DNA from: Callaeas wilsoni
Taxonomy: Eukaryota > Chordata > Aves > Passeriformes > Callaeidae
Direction: 5' to 3'
Length of the DNA stretch: 64,000 nt
NCBI GenBank assembly: GCA_013398955.1
Contig: VWPU01014840.1
Coordinates: 1 to 64,000 of the forward strand
The position numbers and the translations under genes were made by a program. Position 1 is the first letter of the stretch. The number at the start of each line of letters is the position of its first letter. Below, one piece after another: positions 9,901 to 22,383 of this stretch. Below the pieces are notes generated by a model that searched no databases, was not told where the DNA came from, and saw only the letters and a list, made by a program, of their open reading frames with translations.

Positions 9901-12900
9901 CAGCACAGTCAAGTTACCTCTGCACAAACCCAGTTAACAGAAACTGCAGGCTAGGGAATGTAACCAGGACAAGAAGATTAACAGGCCAAGAAGATTAACT
10001 CCATCCCCTGTCATCTTTCCTTAGTTCTTCATCAAAAAACGTTACTTTGGTCATAGCTAAAGCACAATTATCCAACCTCTCTGAATTACCAAAGATATTT
10101 TCTCTTTTTCCTCTTCTGCAGCAGAATGATTCCTAATAGTAGCTGATATTTAGAACAAGCCCTTCAATCAACACTGGATTCACTGAATTAGGAAAATATT
10201 ACTATTTTCTAAGGAAGAAATGTGAGTCCAATCTCTGTTGACTAGCCGGGCACAAATGATCCTTCATAAGGAGCAGTTCTGAGGCAGCAGCACATGGTCT
10301 TGGCTTTTATTAGAGACACCTAGACTAAGAGACATCACATAAGCCCAGGGCTTTCATAAAAAGAAATCCTTGGTGGTTATTAACAGTATGAGATTAAAGT
10401 TCAAGCAGGTAACTGTAGACAGTAAGGCATTTCCTCAGCAAAGAAAACAGTAATTTCTGTGTAAAAAAGAGCCTTTCATTTTAACCTCTGACTTCTCTCA
10501 GCTTCAGATGTTCTGCAGTTGTTTGGAGTTTACTGCAGTGATAATATCTTATACGTGATTTCTGAGGGGAATGCAAGAAGCACCAGTTCTTGTGTCTGTA
10601 AGAAATGTACCTCAATGGAGCCAGGCCAATTTATATTAAACAGTGACATGGCCCTGATTTCTTAAGCAGAAAGTTTTTTCCCTCATCCTGATGTTTCCAC
10701 TGCTTGACCTTTCAGGTTTGCACAAAATTAATTGTAACCAGATGATAAAGTATGTTTGAAGTTCTCATTTTTCTGAGCCTTTCTATTTCTGTACAGACAC
10801 ATGAAAGATCTCTAAGTAAGGAGATCAATGGCTCGGTGAGTCATGATGCTCCAACCCATATACAGCTGGGACCTCCACACTCAGCACACAAGTGTTCCTG
10901 TCCTCAGGGAATGGAGGATGGAGGTTATTTCCATCACACCAGTCCCTTTAGAACAGAGTGGTTTGCAAAGCTCTTCTGCACAGTCATAATGAGTACAAAG
11001 GGACCTTGTTAGGAAAGGAGGAAAAAGTACCCTGAAAATAATTCCTGCAGCCTTACGGCATAAATATAGTGCAGTAGTGACTGAGAGTTATTCACCATTA
11101 AATGAAAAGCTCCATTGCTCAGATTTCCAGACACTGCCTTGTGACACTCTATTACTAATACCAGCCACCAGGACAAGCCCTTCTGAAGTCTGTAGTGGCT
11201 GACTGATAACCTCTTTAAATAAATGTGTTGGTTTCAGTGCCATTTTCGAATGGTCAAATGCTCTTACCCCGAGAGCAGCACGAGAGCTGCTTCTTTTGCC
11301 ATTAACCTCTTCAGAACAGTTGGTACAGGAGACTGAGCACAGAAGTGGCTGCAGCTCCCGTCAGGGAACCATGCCTGAAGAATGCTGACTGGACAGAAGA
11401 GAAAACTCTTCCGCTGTTTGCCATAACACCTTGGCCACTTTCATGATATTATCATGCTGCAACTCTGTTCTTCACCACTTTTAGCTGTCCCTGCTTTCCA
11501 CCACTCTCCCAAAACTTGATTTCCTGTTTTATGCACTTTTAAAAAAATCTCTGCTTTTGTTTCCGTATTCATGGATACTTTTTAGAACATTAATTCGCAA
11601 AGGAATTACTCCTCTTTCAGCGCATTCCTCAAGGCCTACACCCACTAGGATATCTGCAGGAACTTACAAGCTAATAATAGCTTGTAAGCGAATGAACAAA
11701 ATGAAAGGAATGTTTCTTCATTGCCTCTTCAGAGACTGAGGTTTGAAAGTTAAAGTTTCAAACTGCCCCTAACAAAAACTTTAGAAATGGCCATATTTTA
11801 GAAAATGAGGCATCCTGTTCGAATGTTATTGAAAGAACTTGTAGTTGATTAACTGTTGCAAAGGTTAAGAGGAATTTTATTACAAGAACTTGCAGTTAAG
11901 TGAATTAGAACATAGCTATGCAAAAAACTAGTGATGATCTTCCAAATACTTTAAGATGGATTCTGTGCTTTATTTGTCTTTCTCACCCTTCGGATTAGAT
12001 TATCTCTTGACTGACAGATGTCATCACCATGCTTTTTAGTCTCTATATTAAACACTTTAAGGTGTTTAATATGCACAGCCAACATGGAGCTGGGCTTGCA
12101 AGGACTGTACACTTTAGCCTGTGCAGCGTACTGGAGAGATGGACTACAGCAGGGTATGGACAGTTGTGTTCATTATGTCTCCAGACGAGAATGTAAAGAA
12201 GGTTTGGACTTTAGATCCTGAAAAGTTCCACACATTTCACAGCCTTTTGTGATTTCAGGCCTCATCTGTCTCAAATCCTTATGGGCTTCACACTGGCCTG
12301 GAAAGCCAAGGCTACAGGCAAGTTTTGTTCTCATGGAGCAATCAATCCAAACTGACTCTAGAGGCTTCTATAAATTACCACAGAATTGCCTACAAGGCAA
12401 CACAGAGCAAGAAAATTGTCCTTGTTGCTTAACTGAAGATACAGGAATTTACATTGATCTCTTCTCTTGCAATTTCTTCAGGAACGCTGTAATTACACTG
12501 AAGTTACGTTTCTTCACATCCTTGAAATGCAGACAAGCTCCCTTGACTTCTGTGGAGTTTATATGGATTTACACAAATGTAAGTAAGGATGAGATGTGGT
12601 CCTAATTTAGGACACATCTGCCAGGACAGATTGCACTGAGAGAGTTTATTGCCATGTTAATTTTTTGCCTTTCTTTGCAATTCTTCTGAACATGAAGCAA
12701 ACCAAACAATTTTTAAAAATCTTAAAGGTGGTGTTATCCCTTTTTGCTATGGCTGGTGAATTCAGCCAGAGCACAAGATGGTCTGGTACTCAACTAAAAC
12801 ATGATGGCTTAGAAAAATATCCACATAAAAATAATGGCTAACACTTTCACTCTGAAAGGTGATTTACTTTCTGTGAGGAGAAGCTCTATTGACACACTCT

Positions 12901-14548
12901 CAGCTGCTGGAAAATCAATCTCCTAAGTACTAGTTTGCATGACTATAGCCCATGGAGCAGTTTGCCACACTCTTTATCTAGGCAAGATTCCAAGGTGGTC
13001 ATGTAGAGTTTTGTCTGAGTGATAAATTCTGAATTTGTTTGATGGCTGTGAATCTAAAAAACCCCAAAAATTAGCCTTTAAATCAAAAATTTTGTTGTGA
13101 TTGTGGGCCTTAAGTTGCTGGTTCTTAAAATTGGTATTTTTTTCCCCTGCTCAGCTGCAATTTGCATCCCTCTTTTATGCTTTAATGTTTTTTAGAACAG
13201 TCTGATCCTCCCTTTTGAGTCAGAGCTTTCAAAGGGAAGAGGAGAAAGTTGTTGGGTTTTGGGGGGGTTTTGGTAAAATATTTTTTTGGTAACTTTCTTT
13301 TTTAGATCAAAGCCTGAAGCCTCAAACTGCAGCCCCTCAGCTTGCTACAGTTCCACTCTTACTACAGTTACTCTAGAAAAACTTTTTGTATGTTTGACAA
13401 CTCACTGCATCCAAATAAATCTTGTCATCTACTTGTATGCATGAAGGAATCAGGGGAGTGTCTTGCATTGTGCCTCTCTGGAAGGTAACTACAAGGAAAA
13501 GAAGGAAACTTCTCCCTTTTAAAACAGATTTAATTTTGCATTGGATCAGAGCTAAAAACGTCTCACAACCAATCAGTTGCAGGAGCTCTTCTCCAGAAGT
13601 ACAGCAGAATGCTTTCAAACAGAAACTGTTCCCAATGTACCAGAGTTTGGACAAACTGCCATTCCTTCACTGCTGACAGCACTGAACTGCTGAAGGGGGC
13701 TATAAAAAAAAGAAAAAAATTAACCTCCAGTTACAGAGCTTGGGACTTGTGCCTTGGCTTTGCAGCAGGGGAGGTTTTAGAGCTGCATCTAAGCTTCCAG
13801 TGTCTGCTGGATGCAGTCATGCTTTGCTAGAAGCTGTGAGGGCTTTCAGATTCCCCTGGAAGCACTGGTGCTCCTGGCTGGCCAGAAATGGAGATCCTGC
13901 ATGGGTTCCTGCAGCCCCTACACACTGCGATCCTGGGAGGCCCAGGTGCTGTGTGACCAGAGGCCAAAGGGCTGCTGTGGCGAGAGATGAATTGTGACTA
14001 CAGGAACTCCGCCTCGGCTACAGGATTAAATCTGAAATGGCAGGACTTTCTGGTTGTTTATTGGAGCCATAGATGGGAGAGGGGGGCAGGCGGAAGAGCA
14101 GCCTTTGCCATCCTCCTTCCTACTCCATCAGATTCTCTTTGGAAAAGAGGAATCTGGGGAGGATAGCTACTAAAAACTATTGCTCTGAGCTACATTGAGA
14201 TCCTTTACAGTTTCTGAGGGATAAGTGTAAAGAGCTCCATCAACAAATTTACAGGAAGGGGTAGAATCACTATACAGCCAAACTGGTAGCTAATTTTTGG
14301 TTTGTCTTGGGAGTGTTTTGGGGTAAACATGAAAGATGTCAATTAAATACATGGTGAATGGAAAGGGTTAAACTTGTTTTAACAGCCTTGTTAAAAAGAT
14401 CTCTCCTGCAGCAAGTGCAATAAGCTCCGTGGTGACAGACAGCAGCAGCAAAGTGCTTGACAGCACCTTCCAGCAAGCAAGTTGGGGGCAGCTTGGACCT
14501 TACAAGGCTGCTTTGTTCCATGTACATAATTTGTGCATTGCCTCCCAG
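6986..14548. other. long intergenic or intronic stretch, no gene recognised
   Basis: About 7.5 kb of moderately AT-rich sequence. I looked for the earlier exons of UPK3A (signal peptide and luminal domain), which should lie to the left of 14549, and could not find a convincing match. Open frames here (for example 10752-11012, 12249-12605, 13422-13676) are short, without domains, and lack a supporting neighbour. No RNA gene was recognised by eye. Confidence 0.5.
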
Positions 14549-14693
14549 ACTTGCGGATGCAGGAGATGTCAGCAAAATTTCTGATATCCTGAAACAATAC
14601 CTCTTCAGAGTGGGGAATGATGGGACTTGCTCGTATGACCCCAACTTTCTAGATGTCTGTAACCTACCTCTTGCATCAGATACAACATTACGG
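14549..14693 (+). CDS. UPK3A: uroplakin-3a, one internal exon
   Basis: The 145 nt segment is bounded by an acceptor (TTGCCTCCCAG, ending 14548) and a donor (GTATAA from 14694). After one nucleotide completing a split codon it encodes 48 residues, starting LADAGDVSKISDILKQYL and continuing FRVGNDGTCSYDPNFLDVCN. Human uroplakin-3a has the closely similar series GDVSKASQILNAYLVRVG and GTCLWDPNF in its luminal domain, with matching cysteines. The family product is a type I membrane glycoprotein of urothelial plaques, paired with tetraspanin uroplakin-1b. The position just upstream of FAM118A on the same strand agrees with human gene order. I did not find the signal-peptide, N-terminal luminal or transmembrane exons, so whether the gene is intact is unknown. 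Confidence 0.75.
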
Positions 14694-14816
14694 GTATAAT
14701 TCTTACTTCTTAAAAGTTGATTTCTGCTCTTGAAACACAGTAGGAAGTAGCACCAAGTGTGTCACACTCCTTTGTAAAGGTAAAATGTGAATTACCAGCC
14801 CCCAACTGAAATGCTC

Positions 14817-14904
14817 CAGATAGTGACTCCTGTATTAAACTCAGCTCCTTGTTGTTTAACAATACAGCTAAAATATAGAACTAGACTTGTAAATCCAAGG
14901 GATT
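14817..14904 (+). repeat. dispersed direct repeat, copy A
   Basis: This 88 bp segment recurs at 16942-17029 in the same orientation without net length change. Only a handful of substitutions separate the copies over a core that includes CAGCTCCTTGTTGTTTAACA. Outside the block the two sites do not match. It starts 123 bp after the UPK3A exon. It could be an unclassified interspersed repeat or a local duplication. Confidence 0.85.
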
Positions 14905-16941
14905 ACAGCTGTAGCTATGAAGGTGTCTGGTTTTGGTCTAGCACCCTGCTGTATGGTGCCCCAGCAGTGCTGAGCTCTCTCAGGTTAAATTCATTGGCCA
15001 GTAGGGAAATTCATACGTGAACTGCCAGATCTATTCCTATGCTGGCACAGGTAATCTAGTGATAGCATCTGATTTGAAACTGCTGATTGGAAAGGACTTT
15101 GACTGGAAAGTTTTTTATGTTATTCACCATGTGTTTTGTGATAAAATGGATACTGACAGGCAAGATCTTGGGAAAGGCTGAAGCTGTTCTAGGTGTAGTA
15201 GGGTTTGGAGCTCCAAGGCGGGTCCCACTCAGAGGGAGGTGCTGGCACAGCCACTGCCATCCAGGAGAGCTCAAAGGGTCTCACTCAGGACCACTGTTTA
15301 TAGGGTCCCAAGATTGTTGACTTTGGTCACCAGTAAGTTTCCATCCTGGCCATAACCCAATAATTGGTAATTACTGTGCTTTTATTCCCAAAGTGTAGGA
15401 ATAATGGTGCCACTCCACTTGAGTCAGGTAAATGGTTTACCAGGGCTACAAAGGCTAATTGCTTATCCTTTGTTACCCACCTTTCTTGGGCAGCTGATTG
15501 TTCCTACCTCTACCATGCCAGAGCTCCTGGTCTGGTCAGGGCGTGCCTCACGGCTGGACTGGTTCGCTCACAGGACTCTTCACTCCTCAGACCATTCAGC
15601 CATGGAGTGAGACCTTAGAGCAGGCCCAAGGATGAGAGCAGTGTGTGTGCGTGCACCTCCGCACCATCACAAGCATCTGTGTACTTAGAGCAAGTTAGCT
15701 TCTCTCACATTATCAGTTCCTTTCTTCACTTAGGTGACAAAGGTCCTTCAATTGCCTCCAAAGTCTCCTGCCCTAAAACACAGAATGGAATTTCTTCTGT
15801 TTGTCTTGCATAAACCTTACCTTACACTTGCAGCAGTGTTAGAAGAATGCTATGGCTGCAAAGTCAAGTTAGTTAAGAGCAGAAATCCAAATTACAGATA
15901 TTTCCGCAATATTAATTTAGCATGTTGCAGGTGTTATGGTACTGTCTTGAAATACGCAGTCACAAATTATTTCTTCTGCATGCTTCTGTCTCTGCTGATC
16001 AATCCAATCTGTGTGCCAGATAACATTGCATCCAATAAGGAATGGTAAAAAAAAAATTACAGTCTTTAAGTTCAGGCCATCCATCCCTCCTTGGGAGGTA
16101 GATTTGGTCTCTTATCATGGAGTTCTGGTGCTACTCTGGACGAACACACCTGCACAGAAATTTTTTTTGTGATCGGCAGTACTTTTTTCTTTGTTATCTG
16201 GATTCAGAGTCTGAGGATCCAGCTCTGATTTGGAGAAACAATTAAGACAGCTACTTCCATAGTCAGTGAGAAGTACCTTGATTATTTAGGGTACTATAAC
16301 ATGCAAAGTAGTAGTACAAAACAGACTCTAGTAAATAGGCAACCAAATTAAGAAATATTATTTTACTTTAATTTCTACATGAATCATTTCCTCTTATCTC
16401 ACAGGAAGTTTAAAATAAATGGCTTAATATATTTCATTGCAAATAAAAAGTAGCTTCATCTCCACCAACGGTTTAGAGAATATGCAGTATATTAAGCACA
16501 AAAGTTGTACATTTGACAATAACGAGAAATTTTTTTGAAGCAAGCATCATTCATGCTGTGTACTAAAAGACAAAGCAGTAGGTTGGGGAAAAGAAATATG
16601 TGTTCCTATAAAGTCATATCATAGTGCAAATCCATGGTGAAGTAAATCAGGGATGAACGGATAATGTTGACTTTTATATTGCTTGTCTTCTTAGTATATG
16701 AGCTGGAACCTCACTGTAATGTTCTTGTAAATGTTTTGCGATGGATTTATTTAAATTTGCTTACATTAACATTGCAGAAAAAACCTTGCAGCAGATTTCT
16801 CCAAGAGAGTCGGTGTTCTTCAGCCTCAAGTTAAACCATTTATTCTCACTTGCTTTCACTAACTTATAATAAATTACCTTTTTTATATTAATCTTAAGTA
16901 TATTTACATAAATGCGCTCATAAATCCAGAGGCATTTAAAT
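14905..16941. other. no gene recognised, probable UPK3A intron or flank
   Basis: Frames at 15087-15320, 15364-15618 and 15734-16048 show no uroplakin transmembrane or tail sequence and no other domain. The remaining exons of UPK3A would be expected here or to the right if the gene is intact. Confidence 0.45.
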
Positions 16942-17029
16942 CAGATAGTTACTGCTGTATTAAACCCAGCTCCTTGTTGTTTAACAATACAGCTAAAATA
17001 CAGAACTGGACTTGTAAATCCAAGGGATT
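16942..17029 (+). repeat. dispersed direct repeat, copy B
   Basis: Second copy of the 88 bp block at 14817-14904, about 2.1 kb downstream and in the same orientation. It ends at the shared CCAAGGGATT, after which the sequences diverge. Confidence 0.85.
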
Positions 17030-20000
17030 CTTTCTAAATCTGCACAGGAATTCTTCTGACTCTGGCATCCTGTGGTGTGCAGTGCTTTTATTTATTCCAG
17101 CTAATAGGTGAGGAGAAACTGAATGAAAAGGAAAAATTAGCTACAAAGAGATTGAAACCTTGGGAAATTCCTGTTAGTCAAACCTTTTTACTATACTATC
17201 TTTCCACAAAAATCAGGACTAACACCTAGGTGAAACTACCTATAGGTATCTGAATTTCCTCCAAAGGAAATTTTTTACCCAGAACACAGTGTGTAGCTAA
17301 ATTGTTTTGGTTTTTTTACTTGGTTTCATGACTGCTGCTATGAGTCACTGTAAGGGATGTAGCAGTAGGAGTAGGCAGCCACGTATTAGAAAGTTGACTT
17401 TTAAAAAGCTACTCACAAACTCCCCTAGCATTTTCTATAATCAAGATTGCATTACTAGAATAAATCTAATTTTACTTTTATTGTTTCTTATCAGGAATGG
17501 GAAATTCTGGAGAGAGCCATAGTGCAATTTGAGTCAATATTGGAGTTGATAACTTGCTCAATAAATCCAGTAAAACTGGAGATTACAGAGCCTTTTATGT
17601 TTTATCTAGTTAAAAAGACTTGGAGACAGTTAACAAAATAACAGACTAAAAATTTCCTACAGAAATTTCTTATTGTCATATATTCTAGAAAAAGATTAAA
17701 CTCAAAAATATCCTTACAGATTTTTTTTTCTTTTGTAGAATGCAAGACCTTCATATTCTAAGTTTTTGAGCTTTTACGAGTTACATAGTGTTCAAGTAGT
17801 TAGAGCTGAGGTCTGAAGACACTGCTGTGATAATTTTGTCCAAAATCTTTCAGTGATACAGGATCTAGGTGGTTCTGAATGAAGGTTTTTAAATGTAAAA
17901 CAGAAGGCAGGTGTCAAATTATCTCTGGGCAGGAATCTGTAATATTTAATGGAGACAGCATATGTTATAGCAAACCACTTTGTTACAACATGCATGAAAA
18001 GAGATTGTAACTGAGATCTCACACCAAAAATCATAATACATAATCTGGTTCTCAGCTGTTGGTGATGTCAATCCAAGCAAGCATGATGTAAATCTGGTAC
18101 AATTCTTCATTTCTCTTAGGGCACAGCAGCTGTCTTGGATACAGAGAACTTTCCTTCTGAAGTAAAATTTCTTTTGGCTTACATCCCTGGGCTCCAGTGC
18201 TACACTCACAGCTTCCCTTGCAGGCTGGATGCTGACTTCGCAGGAATTACACCGCAGGTTAGGAGTTTGCACAACTATTTAAGCTACAGGAGAGATCACG
18301 TTAGCAACCATGCCAAAGCAAAGGTTTGTTTACTGAAAAACTGATGGGACTTGGGCGTTCAATAGCTTTGTTCTGCAGGTACACAGTGACCATCAGCACA
18401 CTGAGTCAGACGGCCAGACTGACTGACCAGCACTGCGTAGGGTCACAGGTTCCTGTCCTCAGGGCTTCCTTGTGCTGCAGTTTCAGAGAATTCCAAGATC
18501 TTGACCTCTGTCTCTGCACTGCATTCTGCACGCATGTGCTGGTTCCTGTCCATATAAGCTCTCAGTTTTCTGATCTGTAGCTGTGCTTTAAGCTTGTTAA
18601 ATACACGCCTGGGTAGAAGAAGTAGCCATTGCACCACAAAAACCCACAAAGTAGGAAAAAACCCACCTTATTATTTAATACCACAGCTGATCTGTTCTAA
18701 TAGAGCAGAGTAACACCTCTACTTTTGTCCCTCATTTATACAGATTTTATTTATGAAATTATTTTGGCCAACATTTTAAATTTCTGATTTTTGAAAAAAG
18801 AAAAGAGCTTTTTGCCAGTTCACCAACAAGTTCATACAATAATATTTCCAAGGTTCATTTCCCTGACCTAGTTAATTTCTTTACAATAGCAACTTTTTCA
18901 AGCAGAATTTGAATATTTGCAACTTCCTGTCTGGCTTTCTCTCCCCCCATTCTTTACAGGAGTATGCTTGGTTTAAATCCATTCCTTCAGCTTCAGAATG
19001 TTTTATTTCCTTTAATCTCTTCTCTCTCTCTCTTGTTTTTTTTTGGTGACTGTCTTCTCTTTGGTTTTGTTTTGCTCCCTTTTTACATTACAGTTCTGCC
19101 TCTCCGCAGTGGTTTTCCTCCCTTTCCCACTGCGGCACACATTGCTGCTGTTCAGAACAGATAAGGACCTTGTGACAGAGCTTCTCTGTTGTTTTGTTGG
19201 GATTTTTTTGTCAGAAAAATGCACAATACAAACTCTTTAATCAAAGGACACCCCATTTAGTTACACTCCTTAGTTTCTCGAAGCAAACTCACGTATTCAG
19301 ACTTTTTTATAAACAAGTTCAAACTAAAGTCAAGGTCAGAAAGAGGGAAGTTAATGGAGCTCCTTTCCCCTCTCATTTACCCTTTTAATATGTACTTTTT
19401 TCACATGTGACTGTACTGAAATGATCACACTTTCAATGTTGCTAATAGAAGGCAGGTGTGAGAGAGGCAGGTGCAAAGTAACACAGAACTTGATGGTAAT
19501 TACACTCTGTTAGGTAAGAGCTGACTATAGGGAGACCTTGTTGCTGAAGATGTGCTTAACACTTGGCAGCTTTAAAAATATTACATCCAGAATTATTTTA
19601 CAGATCATGTCACTCTGCAGGGCATACACACAGACAGTGCTGCAAGTCAAAGGTTATCTTTGAAAATTAATCTTTACATTCAGTCATGGGTAAACTCTTA
19701 AGTGAACTGACACTGGCTTTTGAAAACTTACTTTGAATTTCTGAAAGTATCTTTCTTCTTCACAGTATTTTATAAACTGTTCTGTTTACCAAGATGACGA
19801 ACTAGTAAGATTCACTCAGCTCCAAGTTAGAAAAGAGTAATCCCCTAACGGGGAGGTACTGGCAGTTCCATTGTGCAAGGAATTTTATCTCAATCAACAG
19901 GGGCAGATTGCCTTCCTGCTACGGAAAAAAAATAAGACACAAGTTAGTTGGTGTCTTAAAGATACTTTTTAGCAAGCTCAATAAACTTTCATTACCAGTT

Positions 20001-21852
20001 TTGCTTGGTTTCTTTCAAAGCAGCAGGTTCTGGCATAATGTAGGCTTGGATTTACTTTATCATAACTTCTCAAGGAGCAAGATGTCAAAAGTTAATCAGC
20101 ATTACATCTCAGTTCATAGAACCACAGCTGAATAATCAGATGCATTGCCTCTTGCAGCCAAAACCAACCAGCTGCATTTCTTAGCCTGATTACATCCTTT
20201 CAAGTGTTATTTCCAAAGCTGGCAACAAACCCCTAAATAAGCAACTGACTTAATGTGTTGTTTAGTACACTTGGACAAACAGATTTACTATGAGAGAGAA
20301 ATCTGTGGTTAAATCAAGTGTTGAACTGGTGTAGTTATTTAAGTGTGTGTTTTACCTCTCAGACATCCTTGATTGTCTTTCTTTGTTGCTTCTTGAAAGA
20401 AACGCCTTCGTTTTTCAAACTTCACTCACTCCAAAATTCTTTTTTCACTGTGACTTTTGCTCCTGAACTTTCTGCCAGTTTTCTCATAATGGTGTTGGCC
20501 TGTCGCTGCCATAGTTACTTGTTCACATTTTAAAATAATATCATGGAAATATAATGGATAATAATACATCGTTACTTCTTATTGTACATTTGGAAAAGTA
20601 TCTAAGCCTCCTTTTGACTGTATGTTATGTAGTTACTTTTGTACTGTGTTTGGTTGGAAAGTATTGGTATTCTTTGTCCTTAGTAACTTTCTCAACTCCT
20701 TGCAGGGGAGTCCAGAGTTTATGAAATGTAATCTTGTTGTGACGACTCTTGGGGTTTTAAAATAATAGTGTAGTTTAAGGATATGAAAGGAGCAAGGCTT
20801 ACAGAAAAAGGTAATAAAAGCAGATTAATTGATTCAGACTGAAAAATGGAAATGCTTTCAAAGGCCTTTCTTCACAAAAATTTCCCCTCACATTTCTTTT
20901 TAAATGAATGTGAAATAAAGAATATTAGGCATTGTAAATCTACAGGATGGGCCAGATATTGAGTCTCAAGCTCAGGCAAATACTTAGCAAGTCTTTGTAA
21001 CTCCTATCTACAGCTGAAAAAATATTCTAAGATACGCAACAAATTCTTTAGTAATAGATTCCAGTGTTAGTACAATACAGTGTCAAATAGCATTCCAAAC
21101 TGGATTTCATACATAGTTGCTAGGTTTAGGGAGAAGAGTATCACCTAGTTCTTTTAAAACACAGTGTCTTTGACCTTCAGGTTTACAGAACCCTCAATAT
21201 CAGCATGCTGAAATTCCTTGCTGCTTGGCTGGCAGCAGTGAAGGGTGAAAGGCAAAGAGCTGGAAACACTGCAGAGCTTCCCGCTTCCCCAACTCAATCC
21301 TGTGTCAGTTTTCAGGTGAGGCTACTTGCATTCTTCCTTCTCCTTCCCTGTTCTCACTGATCCTACCCTCCATCTTCCTTGTCCTAAGAATATGATTCTT
21401 CAAATATTTGTTAAGCCTTTCTAGAGACTGCAATATAGTAATATAAGAATAATAACAAAGTGAGAATGTTATCTAGGGAATATAACAGAGTTCACAAGGA
21501 CGCAGTGTTCTTACACAGACTGAAAGTCAATTATTTCAGTGGTCAACTTCTTGCCAAAACACTGGATATGGAGTAAAAACTGTGCTTATGTGTCATCTTC
21601 AGAACTGGCTATCCTTACCAAAATTCTTCCTAAAACTATACCAGAATATTAATACAACTCTGGCATTTCATGAACATAACAGAATGGTCAAATCTATCAC
21701 ATGGACATGCAAAACCTTTGAGTCCTAACTATACCCAAAAACAATGGAAATGGCTGACTAGAGAAACAAAGGAAAGGGGGAAGCTTATGCTTTATATGTA
21801 CTTATGAAGAAGTACTTCAGGTCTTCAAAAGTCTATAAAATGGTATCATGAG
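17030..21852. other. intergenic DNA, nothing recognised
   Basis: AT-rich sequence with small frames only. A pyrimidine-rich run lies near 19010-19080. I see no coding exon, RNA gene or clear transposon. Confidence 0.5.
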
Positions 21853-22075
21853 TAGAATCATAGACTCGTTTGTATTGGAAGGGACTTTAGAGCTTATCTT
21901 GTTCCACCCCCTACCATGGGCAGGGACACGTTCCATTATCCCAGGTTGCTCCAAGCCGTGTCCAGCCCGGCCTTGGGCACTTCCAGGGATGGGGCAGCCA
22001 CAGCTTCTTGGGCAACCTGTGCCAGGGCCTCACCACCCTCCCAGCAGAGAATTCCTTGTGCACATAGTTATGAAA
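21853..22075 (-). mobile_element. CR1 LINE 3' end, reverse orientation
   Basis: The plus strand begins AGAATCATAGACTCG and continues through GGAAGGGACTTTAGAG, CCATGGGCAGGGACACGTTCC and TCCAGGGATGGGGCAGCCAC. This is the antisense of the standard CR1 3' end. The LINE therefore lies on the minus strand and keeps only its last 220 bp or so, the usual form of CR1 in bird genomes. It ends about 300 bp before the FAM118A CpG island. Confidence 0.88.
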
Positions 22076-22350
22076 ACTCCAGTTATGGAATTAAAACAAA
22101 AGAATTATGCATTTTTCAACACAGTTTTACAACTGGAATTTGGGGGTACAGGTCTGTAACAGCCTCCTTTGGCACAATTACAGCCTTTACCCATTCGACT
22201 GCCAGGATTAAAGCAAGGCCCGTCAAAGGGAGGTGGACTGCTGCTGGAAAAAAACCGCTGCAACTGAGCGTAACTGAGCTAAATGTTGTTAACCAAACAC
22301 CAGAACAAGCCATGCTGAAGGACGTGGAATGTTTTTACGCTCTGGCTTAG

Positions 22351-22383
22351 GGGGAAAAAAAAAAAAAAAAAAAAGAAAAAGAA
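22351..22383. repeat. A-rich tract at CpG island edge
   Basis: A run of about 20 A residues, followed by AAAAAGAAGGG, sits at the left boundary of the GC-rich island. Such an A tract may help exclude nucleosomes. No flanking coding remnant suggests a processed pseudogene. Confidence 0.6.

Noticed and set aside
15906..16048. Possible UPK3A downstream exon (coding like VLKYAV)
   Set aside because: The resemblance to human FKYVLVN is limited to a few residues, there is no fitting acceptor, and the following residues do not continue the match.
21680..21760. Possible UPK3A exon with a WSN motif
   Set aside because: The frame is closed just upstream by stops and no acceptor fits.
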